A DNA stretch of 64,000 bases from Streptomyces lasiicapitis (lineage in GTDB: Bacteria > Actinomycetota > Actinomycetes > Streptomycetales > Streptomycetaceae), in contig NZ_BMNG01000015.1 in the NCBI RefSeq assembly GCF_014646335.1, forward strand, positions 244,256 to 308,255, in the 5' to 3' direction. A model generated the notes under the pieces. It saw only the letters and a program-made list of their open reading frames with translations. It did not search any database and was not told the origin of the DNA. A program made the position numbers and the translations under genes. Shown here in pieces: positions 18,515-26,051 of the stretch; position 1 is the first letter of the stretch, and each line of letters begins with the position of its first letter.

Positions 18515-19423
18515 ATGACCGCCACCACCTGGAACACCACCCGTCCCTGGCGCGGCATCATGGTCGCCACCGCGCTTCCCCTTCGCGACGACCTCTCCGT
18601 CGACTACGACGCGTACGCCGAGCACGTCCGCTGGCTCATCGACAACGGGTGCGACGGCGTCGTTCCCAACGGCTCGCTCGGCGAGTATCAGACCCTCACC
18701 GACGAGGAGCGTTCTCAAGTGGTGCGCACCGCGGTCGAGGCCGCGGGCGATCCGGCCCGGGTGATGCCCGGTGTCGCCGCGTACGGCAGCGCCGAGGCGC
18801 GCCGCTGGGCCGAGCGCGCGGGCGAGGCGGGCTGCGGCTCCGTCCTCCTGCTGCCCCCGAACACCTACCGCGCCGACGAGGCGTCCGTACGGGCGCACTA
18901 CGCCGAGGTGGCCGCGGCCGGCGTACCCGTCGTGGCGTACAACAACCCCATCGACACCAAGGTCGACCTGACCCCGGAGCTGCTCGCCGAGATCCACGCC
19001 GACGGGGACATCGTCGCCGTCAAGGAGTTCACCGGCGACGTCCGGCGCGCCTACCAGATCGCCGAACTCGCCCCGGAACTGGATCTGTTGATCGGCGCCG
19101 ACGACGTGCTCCTGGAGCTCGCGGTGGCCGGGGCCGTCGGCTGGATCGCCGGTTACCCGAACGCCTTCCCCGCCGCCTGCGCCCGGCTCTACCACTCCGC
19201 CGTCTCCGGCGACCTGGAGACGGCGCTGCCCCTCTACAAGTCGCTGCACTCGCTGCTCCGCTGGGACTCCAAGACCGAGTTCGTCCAGTCGATCAAGCTC
19301 TCCATGGACATCGTCGGGCGCCGCGGCGGGCCGGTCCGGCCGCCCCGCACCGCCCTCACCGGTGAGATGGAGGCCGGGGTGCGCACCGCGACCGAGAAGG
19401 CCGTCGCCAACGGCCACCGCTGA
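18515..19423 (+). CDS. DapA-family pyrroline-4-hydroxy-2-carboxylate deaminase
   Basis: A 302-residue class I aldolase-fold enzyme. The catalytic Schiff-base lysine is in VAVKEFTGD and the tyrosine in VVAYNNP; NGSLGEYQTLTDEER is the substrate-side loop, replacing the usual GTTGE of dihydrodipicolinate synthase. Next to hydroxyproline epimerase, dehydrogenase and an aldehyde dehydrogenase, the expected reaction is deamination of pyrroline-4-hydroxy-2-carboxylate to 2-oxoglutarate semialdehyde. ATG 18515 is preferred (GAAGGG upstream) over ATG 18485, which lies inside the operator. Assignment rests on context. Confidence 0.82.
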   Translation: MTATTWNTTRPWRGIMVATALPLRDDLSVDYDAYAEHVRWLIDNGCDGVVPNGSLGEYQTLTDEERSQVVRTAVEAAGDPARVMPGVAAYGSAEARRWAERAGEAGCGSVLLLPPNTYRADEASVRAHYAEVAAAGVPVVAYNNPIDTKVDLTPELLAEIHADGDIVAVKEFTGDVRRAYQIAELAPELDLLIGADDVLLELAVAGAVGWIAGYPNAFPAACARLYHSAVSGDLETALPLYKSLHSLLRWDSKTEFVQSIKLSMDIVGRRGGPVRPPRTALTGEMEAGVRTATEKAVANGHR

Positions 19424-19467
19424 CCGCCCTCGTATCACCTCACCGCCCGACCGTCGAAAGGACCCCC

Positions 19468-20469
19468 GTGCGCACACGCCATGTCTTCCACGCGGTGGAC
19501 TCGCACACCGAAGGCATGCCCACCCGCGTGATCACCGGTGGCGTCGGAGTGATCCCCGGCGCCACCATGGCCGAACGCCGCCTGCACTTCATCGAGCACA
19601 TGGACCACCTCCGCACGCTCCTGATGTACGAGCCGCGCGGCCACTCCGCGATGAGCGGCGCGATCCTGCAGCCGCCCACCCGCCCGGACGCCGACTACGG
19701 CGTCCTGTACATCGAGGTGTCCGGCCTGCTCCCCATGTGCGGCCACGGCACCATCGGGGTGGCCACCGTCCTGGTCGAGACCGGCATGGTGCCCGTCGTC
19801 GAACCCGTCACCACGGTCCGGCTCGACACCCCGGCGGGCCTCGTCTCCGTCGACGTCGCCGTACAGGACGGCGCGGCCACCTCGGTCACATTCACCAACG
19901 TGCCCGCGTTCTGCGCCGGTCTCGACCGCAAGGCCGAGGTCCCCGGCTTCGGAACGATGACCTACGACCTCGCCTTCGGCGGCAACTTCTACGCCTTCGT
20001 CGAACTCGACGCGCTGGGGCTGCCGTTCGACCGCGCCCGCAAGGACGATCTGCTGGCCGCCGGGCTCGCCCTCATGGACACCATCAACGCCACCGACCGG
20101 CCCGTGCATCCGGAAAGCCCCGAGATCGGCGGCGTGAAGCACGTCTACCTGGCGGCCCCCGGCTCCGACGCCGCGCACTCCCGGCACGCCATGGCCATCC
20201 ACCCGGGCTGGTTCGACCGCTCCCCGTGCGGCACCGGCACGTCCGCCCGGATGGCGCAGCTGCACGCCCGCGGCCAACTGCCGCTGGACCAGGACTTCGT
20301 GAACGAGTCCTTCATCGGCACCCGGTTCACCGGCCGCCTCGTCGCCGAGACGGAGGTCGGCGGCCTTCCGGCCGTCGTCCCGGCCATCACCGGACGCGCC
20401 TGGATCACCGGCACCGCCCAGTACTTCCTCGACCCGGACGACCCCTTCCCCGGAGGCTTCCTCCTGTGA
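19468..20469 (+). CDS. 4-hydroxyproline 2-epimerase (proline racemase family)
   Basis: A 333-residue proline-racemase-fold enzyme that interconverts trans-4-hydroxy-L-proline and cis-4-hydroxy-D-proline. Both catalytic cysteines are present: MCGHGTIG (about residue 89) and SPCGTGTSARMA (about 253). Two cysteines mark an epimerase/racemase rather than the Ser/Thr-containing trans-3-hydroxyproline dehydratase. The GTG start follows GAAAGGA. The gene overlaps the aldehyde dehydrogenase by four bases. Proline racemase activity is possible, but the rest of the cluster points to 4-hydroxyproline. Confidence 0.88.
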   Translation: MRTRHVFHAVDSHTEGMPTRVITGGVGVIPGATMAERRLHFIEHMDHLRTLLMYEPRGHSAMSGAILQPPTRPDADYGVLYIEVSGLLPMCGHGTIGVATVLVETGMVPVVEPVTTVRLDTPAGLVSVDVAVQDGAATSVTFTNVPAFCAGLDRKAEVPGFGTMTYDLAFGGNFYAFVELDALGLPFDRARKDDLLAAGLALMDTINATDRPVHPESPEIGGVKHVYLAAPGSDAAHSRHAMAIHPGWFDRSPCGTGTSARMAQLHARGQLPLDQDFVNESFIGTRFTGRLVAETEVGGLPAVVPAITGRAWITGTAQYFLDPDDPFPGGFLL

Positions 20470-21848
20470 CCGCCACCCCGCCCCTGGTTGTCTCCCGCAA
20501 CCCGGCCGACCCCACCGAGATCGTCGCGCAGGTGCAGGCGGCCGGCGCCTTCGGTGCCGCCGACGCCGTCGAGCGGGCCCGCGCCGCACAGCCCGGCTGG
20601 CTGCGCGGCGGCGCGGCCGCCCGCTCGGCGGCCCTCGGCTCGATCGCCGCCGCCATCGAGAGCGCCGCGGACGAACTGGCCGCGCTCGCCGTACGGGAGG
20701 TCGGCAAGCCGCTCGCCGAAGCCCGCGCCGAGGTGGCGCGGACCGCCGCGATCTGGCGGTACTACGCCCAGGCGCCCTACGAGCCCGCCGGCGCCGTCCA
20801 CGAGACGGCCGCCGGGGCCGGGCTGCTTCTGACCCGCCGCCGCCCGCACGGGGTCGCGGGCCTGATCACGCCCTGGAACTTCCCCTTCGCCATCCCGAGC
20901 TGGAAGGCCGCCCCGGCGCTCGCGGCGGGCAACGCGGTCGTCCTCAAGCCCGCGCCCGAGGCCACGGCCTGCGCGCTGCGGCTCGCCGAGATCGTCCAAC
21001 AGGCTTTGCCGGAGCGGGTGTTCACGGTGGTGCCCGGCGGGGCCGCCGAGGGAGGTGCCGTCGTCTCCGCCGCCGACGCCGTCTCCTTCACCGGCTCGAC
21101 CGAGGCCGGTCAGACGGTCGCCCGTGCGGCTGTCGCCCGCGGCATCCCGGTGCAGGCGGAGATGGGCGGTCTCAACGCGGCGATCGTCCTCCCGGACGCC
21201 GACATCGCGGGCGCCGCCGCCCACCTGGCCGCCGCCATCGCCGGATTCGCGGGCCAGAAGTGCACCGCCACCAGCCGGGTGATCGCCGTCGGCGCCGCCG
21301 CCGACCCCCTGCGCGAAGCCCTCGCGGAGGCGCTCCGGGCCATCCCGGCCGCGGACCCGGCCGACCCCGCCACGGTGTGCGGCCCGCTCATCTCCGAGCG
21401 GGCCCGCGAGCAGGTCAGCGGCGCCTGGGCCGGACTCTCGCTGCTCGCCGGGGGCACCGCGCACGACGGCCCCGGCTGGTACGCGGCCCCCACCCTGGCC
21501 GAGAAGGTGCCCGCGGACCACCGCCTGCTGCGCGAGGAGGTCTTCGGCCCCGTCGCGGCCCTGCTCACCGCCGACGACCTGGACGACGCCGTCCGCCTCA
21601 CCAACTCCGTGCCGTACGGCCTGGTCACCTCGGTGCACACCGCCGACCTGGACGCGGCCCTGCACGGCCTCGACGATCTGGACACCGGCATGATCCGGAT
21701 CAACGCCCCGTCCACCGGCGTCGACTTCCATCTGCCCTTCGGCGGCACCAAGGCCTCCAGCCACGGCCCGCGCGAACAGGGCCGCGCCGCCCTGGAGTTC
21801 TACACCTCCAGCCGCACGTACACCCTGTCACCAGCAAAAACTATGTGA
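20466..21848 (+). CDS. Aldehyde dehydrogenase (2-oxoglutarate semialdehyde dehydrogenase candidate)
   Basis: A 460-residue NAD(P)-dependent aldehyde dehydrogenase. ITPWNFPFAIPSWKAAPALA, FTGSTEAG, the general base region EMGGLNAAIV and the catalytic cysteine in GFAGQKCTATSR are all visible. In the hydroxyproline route it would oxidise 2-oxoglutarate semialdehyde to 2-oxoglutarate. GTG 20466 overlaps the epimerase stop (GTGA); the frame is open upstream but that is antisense-register noise over the epimerase. Its stop codon lies inside the operator of the following regulator. Confidence 0.87.
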   Translation: MTATPPLVVSRNPADPTEIVAQVQAAGAFGAADAVERARAAQPGWLRGGAAARSAALGSIAAAIESAADELAALAVREVGKPLAEARAEVARTAAIWRYYAQAPYEPAGAVHETAAGAGLLLTRRRPHGVAGLITPWNFPFAIPSWKAAPALAAGNAVVLKPAPEATACALRLAEIVQQALPERVFTVVPGGAAEGGAVVSAADAVSFTGSTEAGQTVARAAVARGIPVQAEMGGLNAAIVLPDADIAGAAAHLAAAIAGFAGQKCTATSRVIAVGAAADPLREALAEALRAIPAADPADPATVCGPLISERAREQVSGAWAGLSLLAGGTAHDGPGWYAAPTLAEKVPADHRLLREEVFGPVAALLTADDLDDAVRLTNSVPYGLVTSVHTADLDAALHGLDDLDTGMIRINAPSTGVDFHLPFGGTKASSHGPREQGRAALEFYTSSRTYTLSPAKTM

Positions 21849-21856
21849 CATTGTAC
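21840..21856. promoter_or_regulatory. GntR-type operator before the regulator gene
   Basis: ACTATGTGACATTGTAC overlaps the aldehyde dehydrogenase stop codon and lies 60 bases before the regulator start. It matches the operators at 13776, 15250, 18480 and 25903, which suggests autoregulation. Confidence 0.65.
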
Positions 21857-21916
21857 GATGGCCGCGGCGCCGGCGACGGCTGCCGACGGTCGAGTTCGCG
21901 GCACGAAGGGAACACC

Positions 21917-22582
21917 ATGGGCCACCTCAAGCAGCGCACCCTCGTCACCGCCAGGGAGCGCCTGCGCGACCAGGTCGCCCACGCCCTGCGGGCCGCCATG
22001 ATCTCCGGCGAACTGCGGCCGGGCCAGGTCTACTCCGCCCCCGGCCTCGCCGAGGACTTCGGCGTCTCCGCCACCCCGGTACGCGAGGCGATGCTCGACC
22101 TGACCCGCGAGGGCCTGGTCGAGCCCGTCCGCAACAAGGGGTTCCGGGTCACCGAGGTCACCGAGAAGGACCTCGACCAGTACACCGAGATCCGCGCCCT
22201 GATCGAGATCCCCACGGTCGGCCAGGTCACCCGCACCGCGGCCCACGACGACCTGGAGGCGCTGCGGCCGGCCGCCGAGGAGATCGTGCGCGCCGCCCGC
22301 GAGCACGACCTGATCGGCTATCTCGAGGCCGACCGGCAGTTCCACCTCTCGCTGCTCGCCCTGTCCGGCAACGAACGGCTCGTCGAGACCGTCGGCGACC
22401 TGCGCAAGCGCACCCGCCTGTACGGCCTGAGCGCACTGGACGAGCGGGACCGCCTGATCCCGTCCGCCGAGGAGCACCTGGAGCTCCTCGAGCTGATGCT
22501 GGCGGGCGACGCCGAGGGCGCCGAGGCCTGCATGCGCCGGCACCTGGGGCACGTCCGCTCGCTGTGGGCCAAGGCCGAGTGA
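21917..22582 (+). CDS. GntR/FadR-subfamily (FCD) transcriptional regulator
   Basis: A 221-residue regulator. The winged helix (about 12-78) includes ISGELRPGQVYSAPGLAEDF and GVSATPVREAMLDLTREGLV. The C-terminal FCD domain (about 85-215) has the metal-binding pattern of an Asp and three His (EADRQFHLSLL, SAEEHLELL, MRRHLGHV), so it senses a small carboxylate. It is the only regulator among the hydroxyproline genes, and five copies of one operator sit at the promoters of this cluster, the importer and the collagenase. It is the best candidate to bind them, with hydroxyproline or a catabolite as inducer (inference). Confidence 0.9.
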   Translation: MGHLKQRTLVTARERLRDQVAHALRAAMISGELRPGQVYSAPGLAEDFGVSATPVREAMLDLTREGLVEPVRNKGFRVTEVTEKDLDQYTEIRALIEIPTVGQVTRTAAHDDLEALRPAAEEIVRAAREHDLIGYLEADRQFHLSLLALSGNERLVETVGDLRKRTRLYGLSALDERDRLIPSAEEHLELLELMLAGDAEGAEACMRRHLGHVRSLWAKAE

Positions 22583-22612
22583 GCGCACGCACGGGCTGTG
22601 CGTAGCCGTATG

Positions 22613-22633
22613 AGCGCACAGCCGGGCTGTGCG
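22613..22633. terminator. Hairpin terminator after the GntR gene
   Basis: Perfect arms GCGCACAGCC and GGCTGTGCGC around a single G. A diverged copy (CGCAC...GTGCG) lies just upstream as part of a direct repeat of about 30 bases starting at 22581. Confidence 0.6.
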
Positions 22634-22752
22634 CGACGGCACGTCACGCACAGCTGAGGGCTCCTCGGGACCGGATCGCCGCGCCAGGTTCGTCGTACGC
22701 CGCCAAGCACCGCGTACCACCCACGCCGCCTCCGCCCCCCCCGAAGGAACCC

Positions 22753-24054
22753 ATGAACCCCGCGTACGCCACCACCGATCACGTCTTCACCGTCCCCCTG
22801 GACCACGCCCGCCCCGACGGACCCACCATCGAGGTCTTCGCGCGGGAGGTCGCCGCCCGGTCCAGGGCGGGGGAGAGGGCCGGGGAGAGAGCGGGGGAGA
22901 GAGCTGGGGAGAAGCTGCCCTGGCTGCTGTATCTGCAGGGCGGTCCCGGCGGGAAGTCGCCGCGGCCGTCCCACGGCTCGCCCGGCTGGCTCGACCAGGC
23001 ACTGAAGACCCACCGGGTGCTCCTGCTCGACCAGCGCGGCACCGGCCGCTCCACCCCCGTCACCGCACGCGCCGCCGCACGGATCGCCGACCCGAAGCGG
23101 CTCGCCGCCCACCTCACCCACTTCCGCGCCGACGCCATCGTCGACGACGCCGAACTCATCCGCCGCCGGCTCTGCGGCGACGAGCCCTGGGAGACCCTGG
23201 GCCAGAGCTACGGCGGCTTCGTCACGCTCACCTACCTCTCCCGCGCCCCTCACGCGCTGAAGGCGGCGTACGTCACCGGCGGCCTGCCCGGCCTCGACGC
23301 GACCGCCGACGACGTCTACGCCCGCACCTATCCCCGAGTCCGCGACCGCGTACGGCAGTTCTACGCCCGCTACCCCGACGACGCGGACCGGCTGCGCCGC
23401 ATCGCCGACCTGCTCGCCACCACCGACGTCCGGCTGCCCGACGGCGACCGCCTCACCGTCCGCCGCCTGCGCGCCCTCGGCCTCGCCTTCGGCATGGGTG
23501 ACGGCTTCGAGCGCGTGCACTGGCTCCTCGACGAGGCCCTCGACGCCCACGGCGAACTCAGCGACACCTTCCTCCACCAGGTCATGAACGTGACCGGCTT
23601 CCACGACAACCCGCTCTTCGCCGTCCTCCAGGAGACGATCTACGGCCAGGGGTCCTTCGCCACCCGCTGGGCTGCCGACCGCGCCCTGTCAGGCCTGCCG
23701 GAGTTCGCCGATGACGCGGACCCCCTGCTGCTCACCGGCGAGATGATCTACCCGTGGATGTTCCGCGAGATCAGGGCCCTGCGTCCCTTCGCCGACGCCG
23801 CCGACATCCTGGCCGACAAGACCGACTGGTCCCCTCTGTACGACCGCGCCGCCCTCGCCGCCAACAAGGTCCCCCTGGCGGCCGCGGTCTACTACGACGA
23901 CATGTACGTCGACGCCGGACTCTCCCTGTCCACCGCCCGCGCCGTGGGCAGCACCCGCGTCTGGGTCACCAACGAGTGGGAGCACGACGGCATCACGGCC
24001 TCGGGCGGCCGTGTCCTGTCCCGCCTGATGGAGCTGGCACGCGAGGCCGGCTGA
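22753..24054 (+). CDS. Prolyl iminopeptidase-like alpha/beta hydrolase (S33)
   Basis: A 433-residue S33-type peptidase. LYLQGGPGGKSPRPSHG gives the oxyanion loop, LLLDQRGTGRSTPV the following strand and GQSYGGFVTLTYLS the nucleophile elbow. The terminal region EWEHDGI supplies the His, in place of the usual GH. Such enzymes remove N-terminal proline (or hydroxyproline) from peptides in the cytoplasm, fitting the collagen-peptide pathway. An insertion of four 12-base repeats (22867-22914) encodes GERAGERAGERAGEK near residue 40. ATG 22753 follows GAAGGAA. No regulon operator is seen directly upstream. Confidence 0.85.
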   Translation: MNPAYATTDHVFTVPLDHARPDGPTIEVFAREVAARSRAGERAGERAGERAGEKLPWLLYLQGGPGGKSPRPSHGSPGWLDQALKTHRVLLLDQRGTGRSTPVTARAAARIADPKRLAAHLTHFRADAIVDDAELIRRRLCGDEPWETLGQSYGGFVTLTYLSRAPHALKAAYVTGGLPGLDATADDVYARTYPRVRDRVRQFYARYPDDADRLRRIADLLATTDVRLPDGDRLTVRRLRALGLAFGMGDGFERVHWLLDEALDAHGELSDTFLHQVMNVTGFHDNPLFAVLQETIYGQGSFATRWAADRALSGLPEFADDADPLLLTGEMIYPWMFREIRALRPFADAADILADKTDWSPLYDRAALAANKVPLAAAVYYDDMYVDAGLSLSTARAVGSTRVWVTNEWEHDGITASGGRVLSRLMELAREAG

Positions 24055-24076
24055 GCGCCACGCCTGCCGGGGAGCC

Positions 24077-24544
24077 TCACGGCTGACCGCCGGGGCCGAC
24101 CGGCAGGCCGCGCGGCTCCTTGACCCGCTTCATGATGATCTGCGAGTTGACCTCGGAGACCCCGTCCAGGGACGTGAGCCGCTCGATCCACAGGCGTTCG
24201 TACGCCGCCAGGTCGGCGACCGCGATGCGCAGCAGGCACCCCGGGCTGCCGAAGAGGCGGTAGGCCTCGATGACGTCCGGGATGTCCTGCAGCGCCGCCT
24301 CGAACGCCTCCACCGTCGCCCGGTCACGGCGCACTTCTATCGAGACGAGCACCTCGAAGCCGCGGCCGACCGCCTCCGGATCGACGACCGCCCGGTACCC
24401 GCGGATCACGCCGTCCTGCTCCAGTTGCCGCACCCGCCGCAGGCACGGCGAGGCACTGAGGCCGACCCGCTGCGCGAGCTCCTGGTTGCTGAGCCGACCG
24501 TCGTTCTGGAGCTCACGCAAGATATCGCGATCGATTCGGTCCAT
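24077..24544 (-). CDS. Lrp/AsnC family transcriptional regulator
   Basis: A 155-residue regulator. It begins MDRIDRDILRELQNDGRLSN, with the winged helix LAQRVGLSASPCLRRVRQLE and the RAM ligand domain (about 65-145) ending in the family pattern VSEVNSQIIMKRVKE. AsnC proteins respond to amino acids. It is divergent from the L-asparaginase gene 150 bases away, which is its probable target. ATG 24544 chosen; the longer open frame upstream is not supported. Confidence 0.88.
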   Translation of the reverse strand: MDRIDRDILRELQNDGRLSNQELAQRVGLSASPCLRRVRQLEQDGVIRGYRAVVDPEAVGRGFEVLVSIEVRRDRATVEAFEAALQDIPDVIEAYRLFGSPGCLLRIAVADLAAYERLWIERLTSLDGVSEVNSQIIMKRVKEPRGLPVGPGGQP

Positions 24545-24696
24545 GGCGCAATCATGCACCGCACGTACCCGGCTTCGAGGGTGGATTTCGCAAGCCGATT
24601 GCTCGCCATCTGCCCTATTGTTGCGGCGCGTTGGCCCATTGGCGTGTTGGCCCGATGGTCCGTCGGCCCGTGACCCGGAGAGGCAGGCACACCCCC

Positions 24697-25803
24697 ATGA
24701 CGTACCTGACATCCCCGACCGCCCCTCGACGGGTCGTCGTCATCAGTACCGGTGGCACGATCGCCAGCCGCTGGCAGGGCGCCGGGTACGCCGCGGACGC
24801 CGGTGGCGACGAGGTGCTCGCCGGGGTGGCCGTGCCGGACGGCGTCATTCCCGAGGTCGTCGACCTGTTCAACGTCAACAGCTCCCGCATGACCTCCGCC
24901 AGGCAGCTCGCGCTGCTGCACGCGGTCCACGAGGCGCTCGCCGACCCCGAGGTCGCAGGGGTCGTGGTCACCCACGGCACGGACACCCTGGAGGAGTCGG
25001 CCTTCCTGCTCGACCTGCACCACGCGGACCCGCGCCCGGTGGTGTTCACCGGCGCCCAGCGCCCCCTCGGCTCCGCCGACAGCGACGGCCCCGGCAATGT
25101 CTACGACGCCCTCCAAGTCGCCGCACGCGTACGGGACCTGGGTGTGCTCGTGGCCTTCGACGGCATCGTGCACGCGGCCCGAGGAACGGTGAAGACACAG
25201 ACCCTGGCGGCCCACCCCTTCGCCGACCCGTCCGCGCGGCTCGTCGGGCGGCTCGGCTTCCACCGCGTGGACATCGCCCGGCGCCCCGAGCGGCCCCGGC
25301 CCCTGCTGCTGCCGAGCGCCGCGCGCGCCCTGGCGGCGGGCGAGCCCGTGGAGTTGCCGCGCGTCGACATCGTGACGCACCACTCCGACGCCGACCCGCT
25401 GCTCCTGGACGCAGCGGTCGCGGCCGGCGCGCGCGGCATCGTGTTCGTCGCCACCGGGACGGGCAACGCGACGCCGCAGTTCGCCGAGAGCGTCGCGGCG
25501 GCCGTGACGCGCGGCGTCCTGGTGGCCGTCACGACGCGGGTGCACGCCGGTCCTGTCGCCGAGGTCTACACCGGCGGCGGGGCAGTGGACTTGGTCGCGG
25601 CGGGCGCGGTCCTCACCGGCACGCTGCGCGCCGGGCAGGCGCGGATCGCCGTGCTCGCGACGCTGCTTGCGGACGCGGAGGGCGTGGCGGAGGCGGAGGG
25701 CGTGGCGGACGCGGCGGGCGTCGTGCCGGAGCGGCGGAGCGCGCTGCTCCGGCATCTCCTGGGCGCCCCCGAGAGCCGCCCGGAGTCCGCTCCGGCCGCC
25801 TGA
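24697..25803 (+). CDS. L-asparaginase (type II family)
   Basis: A 368-residue asparaginase that hydrolyses asparagine to aspartate and ammonia. The two catalytic threonine motifs are present: ISTGGTIAS (near 16) and VVTHGTDTLEE (near 94). TGAQRPLGSADSDGPGNV matches the family. No signal peptide is visible, so it is probably cytoplasmic despite the type II sequence. A repetitive insert near the C-terminus (EGVAEAEGVADAAGV) comes from short DNA repeats at 25679-25720. It is divergent from the AsnC regulator. It sits between the hydroxyproline genes and the collagenase, but has no regulon operator. Confidence 0.9.
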   Translation: MTYLTSPTAPRRVVVISTGGTIASRWQGAGYAADAGGDEVLAGVAVPDGVIPEVVDLFNVNSSRMTSARQLALLHAVHEALADPEVAGVVVTHGTDTLEESAFLLDLHHADPRPVVFTGAQRPLGSADSDGPGNVYDALQVAARVRDLGVLVAFDGIVHAARGTVKTQTLAAHPFADPSARLVGRLGFHRVDIARRPERPRPLLLPSAARALAAGEPVELPRVDIVTHHSDADPLLLDAAVAAGARGIVFVATGTGNATPQFAESVAAAVTRGVLVAVTTRVHAGPVAEVYTGGGAVDLVAAGAVLTGTLRAGQARIAVLATLLADAEGVAEAEGVADAAGVVPERRSALLRHLLGAPESRPESAPAA

Positions 25804-25896
25804 CCGCTGTCCGCCCGCGCCCCTTTGGGGTGCGTTCGCCCCACCGATGACACCCGCCCAGTTGGGACACAGCTGGATAACGGAGCGACTGACCCC

Positions 25897-25938
25897 TTGT
25901 CAGTGCAATTTCACATTACTACGTTACGCGTCACATGG
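25897..25938 (+). promoter_or_regulatory. Collagenase promoter with two tandem GntR-type operators
   Basis: -35 TTGTCA (25897-25902), an exact 17-base spacer GTGCAATTTCACATTAC that is the operator (25903-25919), and -10 TACGTT (25920-25925). A second operator half, TTACGCGTCACAT, follows with a 20-base offset (to 25938). The arrangement matches the importer-operon promoter base for base over most of its length. Transcription should start near 25932, about 120 bases before the GTG. Confidence 0.8.
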
Positions 25939-26051
25939 CGGACCGCGTTCGGGTAAGCGGAGCCGCCAAATGCCATCAGGAGCACGGCAGTTGGCGTGCG
26001 ATGCCGGCTGCCCGCGTGCTTTCCCTAGAACCCCCACCCTGGGAGCCCTCT

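Noticed and set aside
22867..22914. Short tandem repeats considered as a CRISPR array
   Set aside because: Units are 12 bases with no spacers and lie in frame within a peptidase gene; no Cas genes are present.
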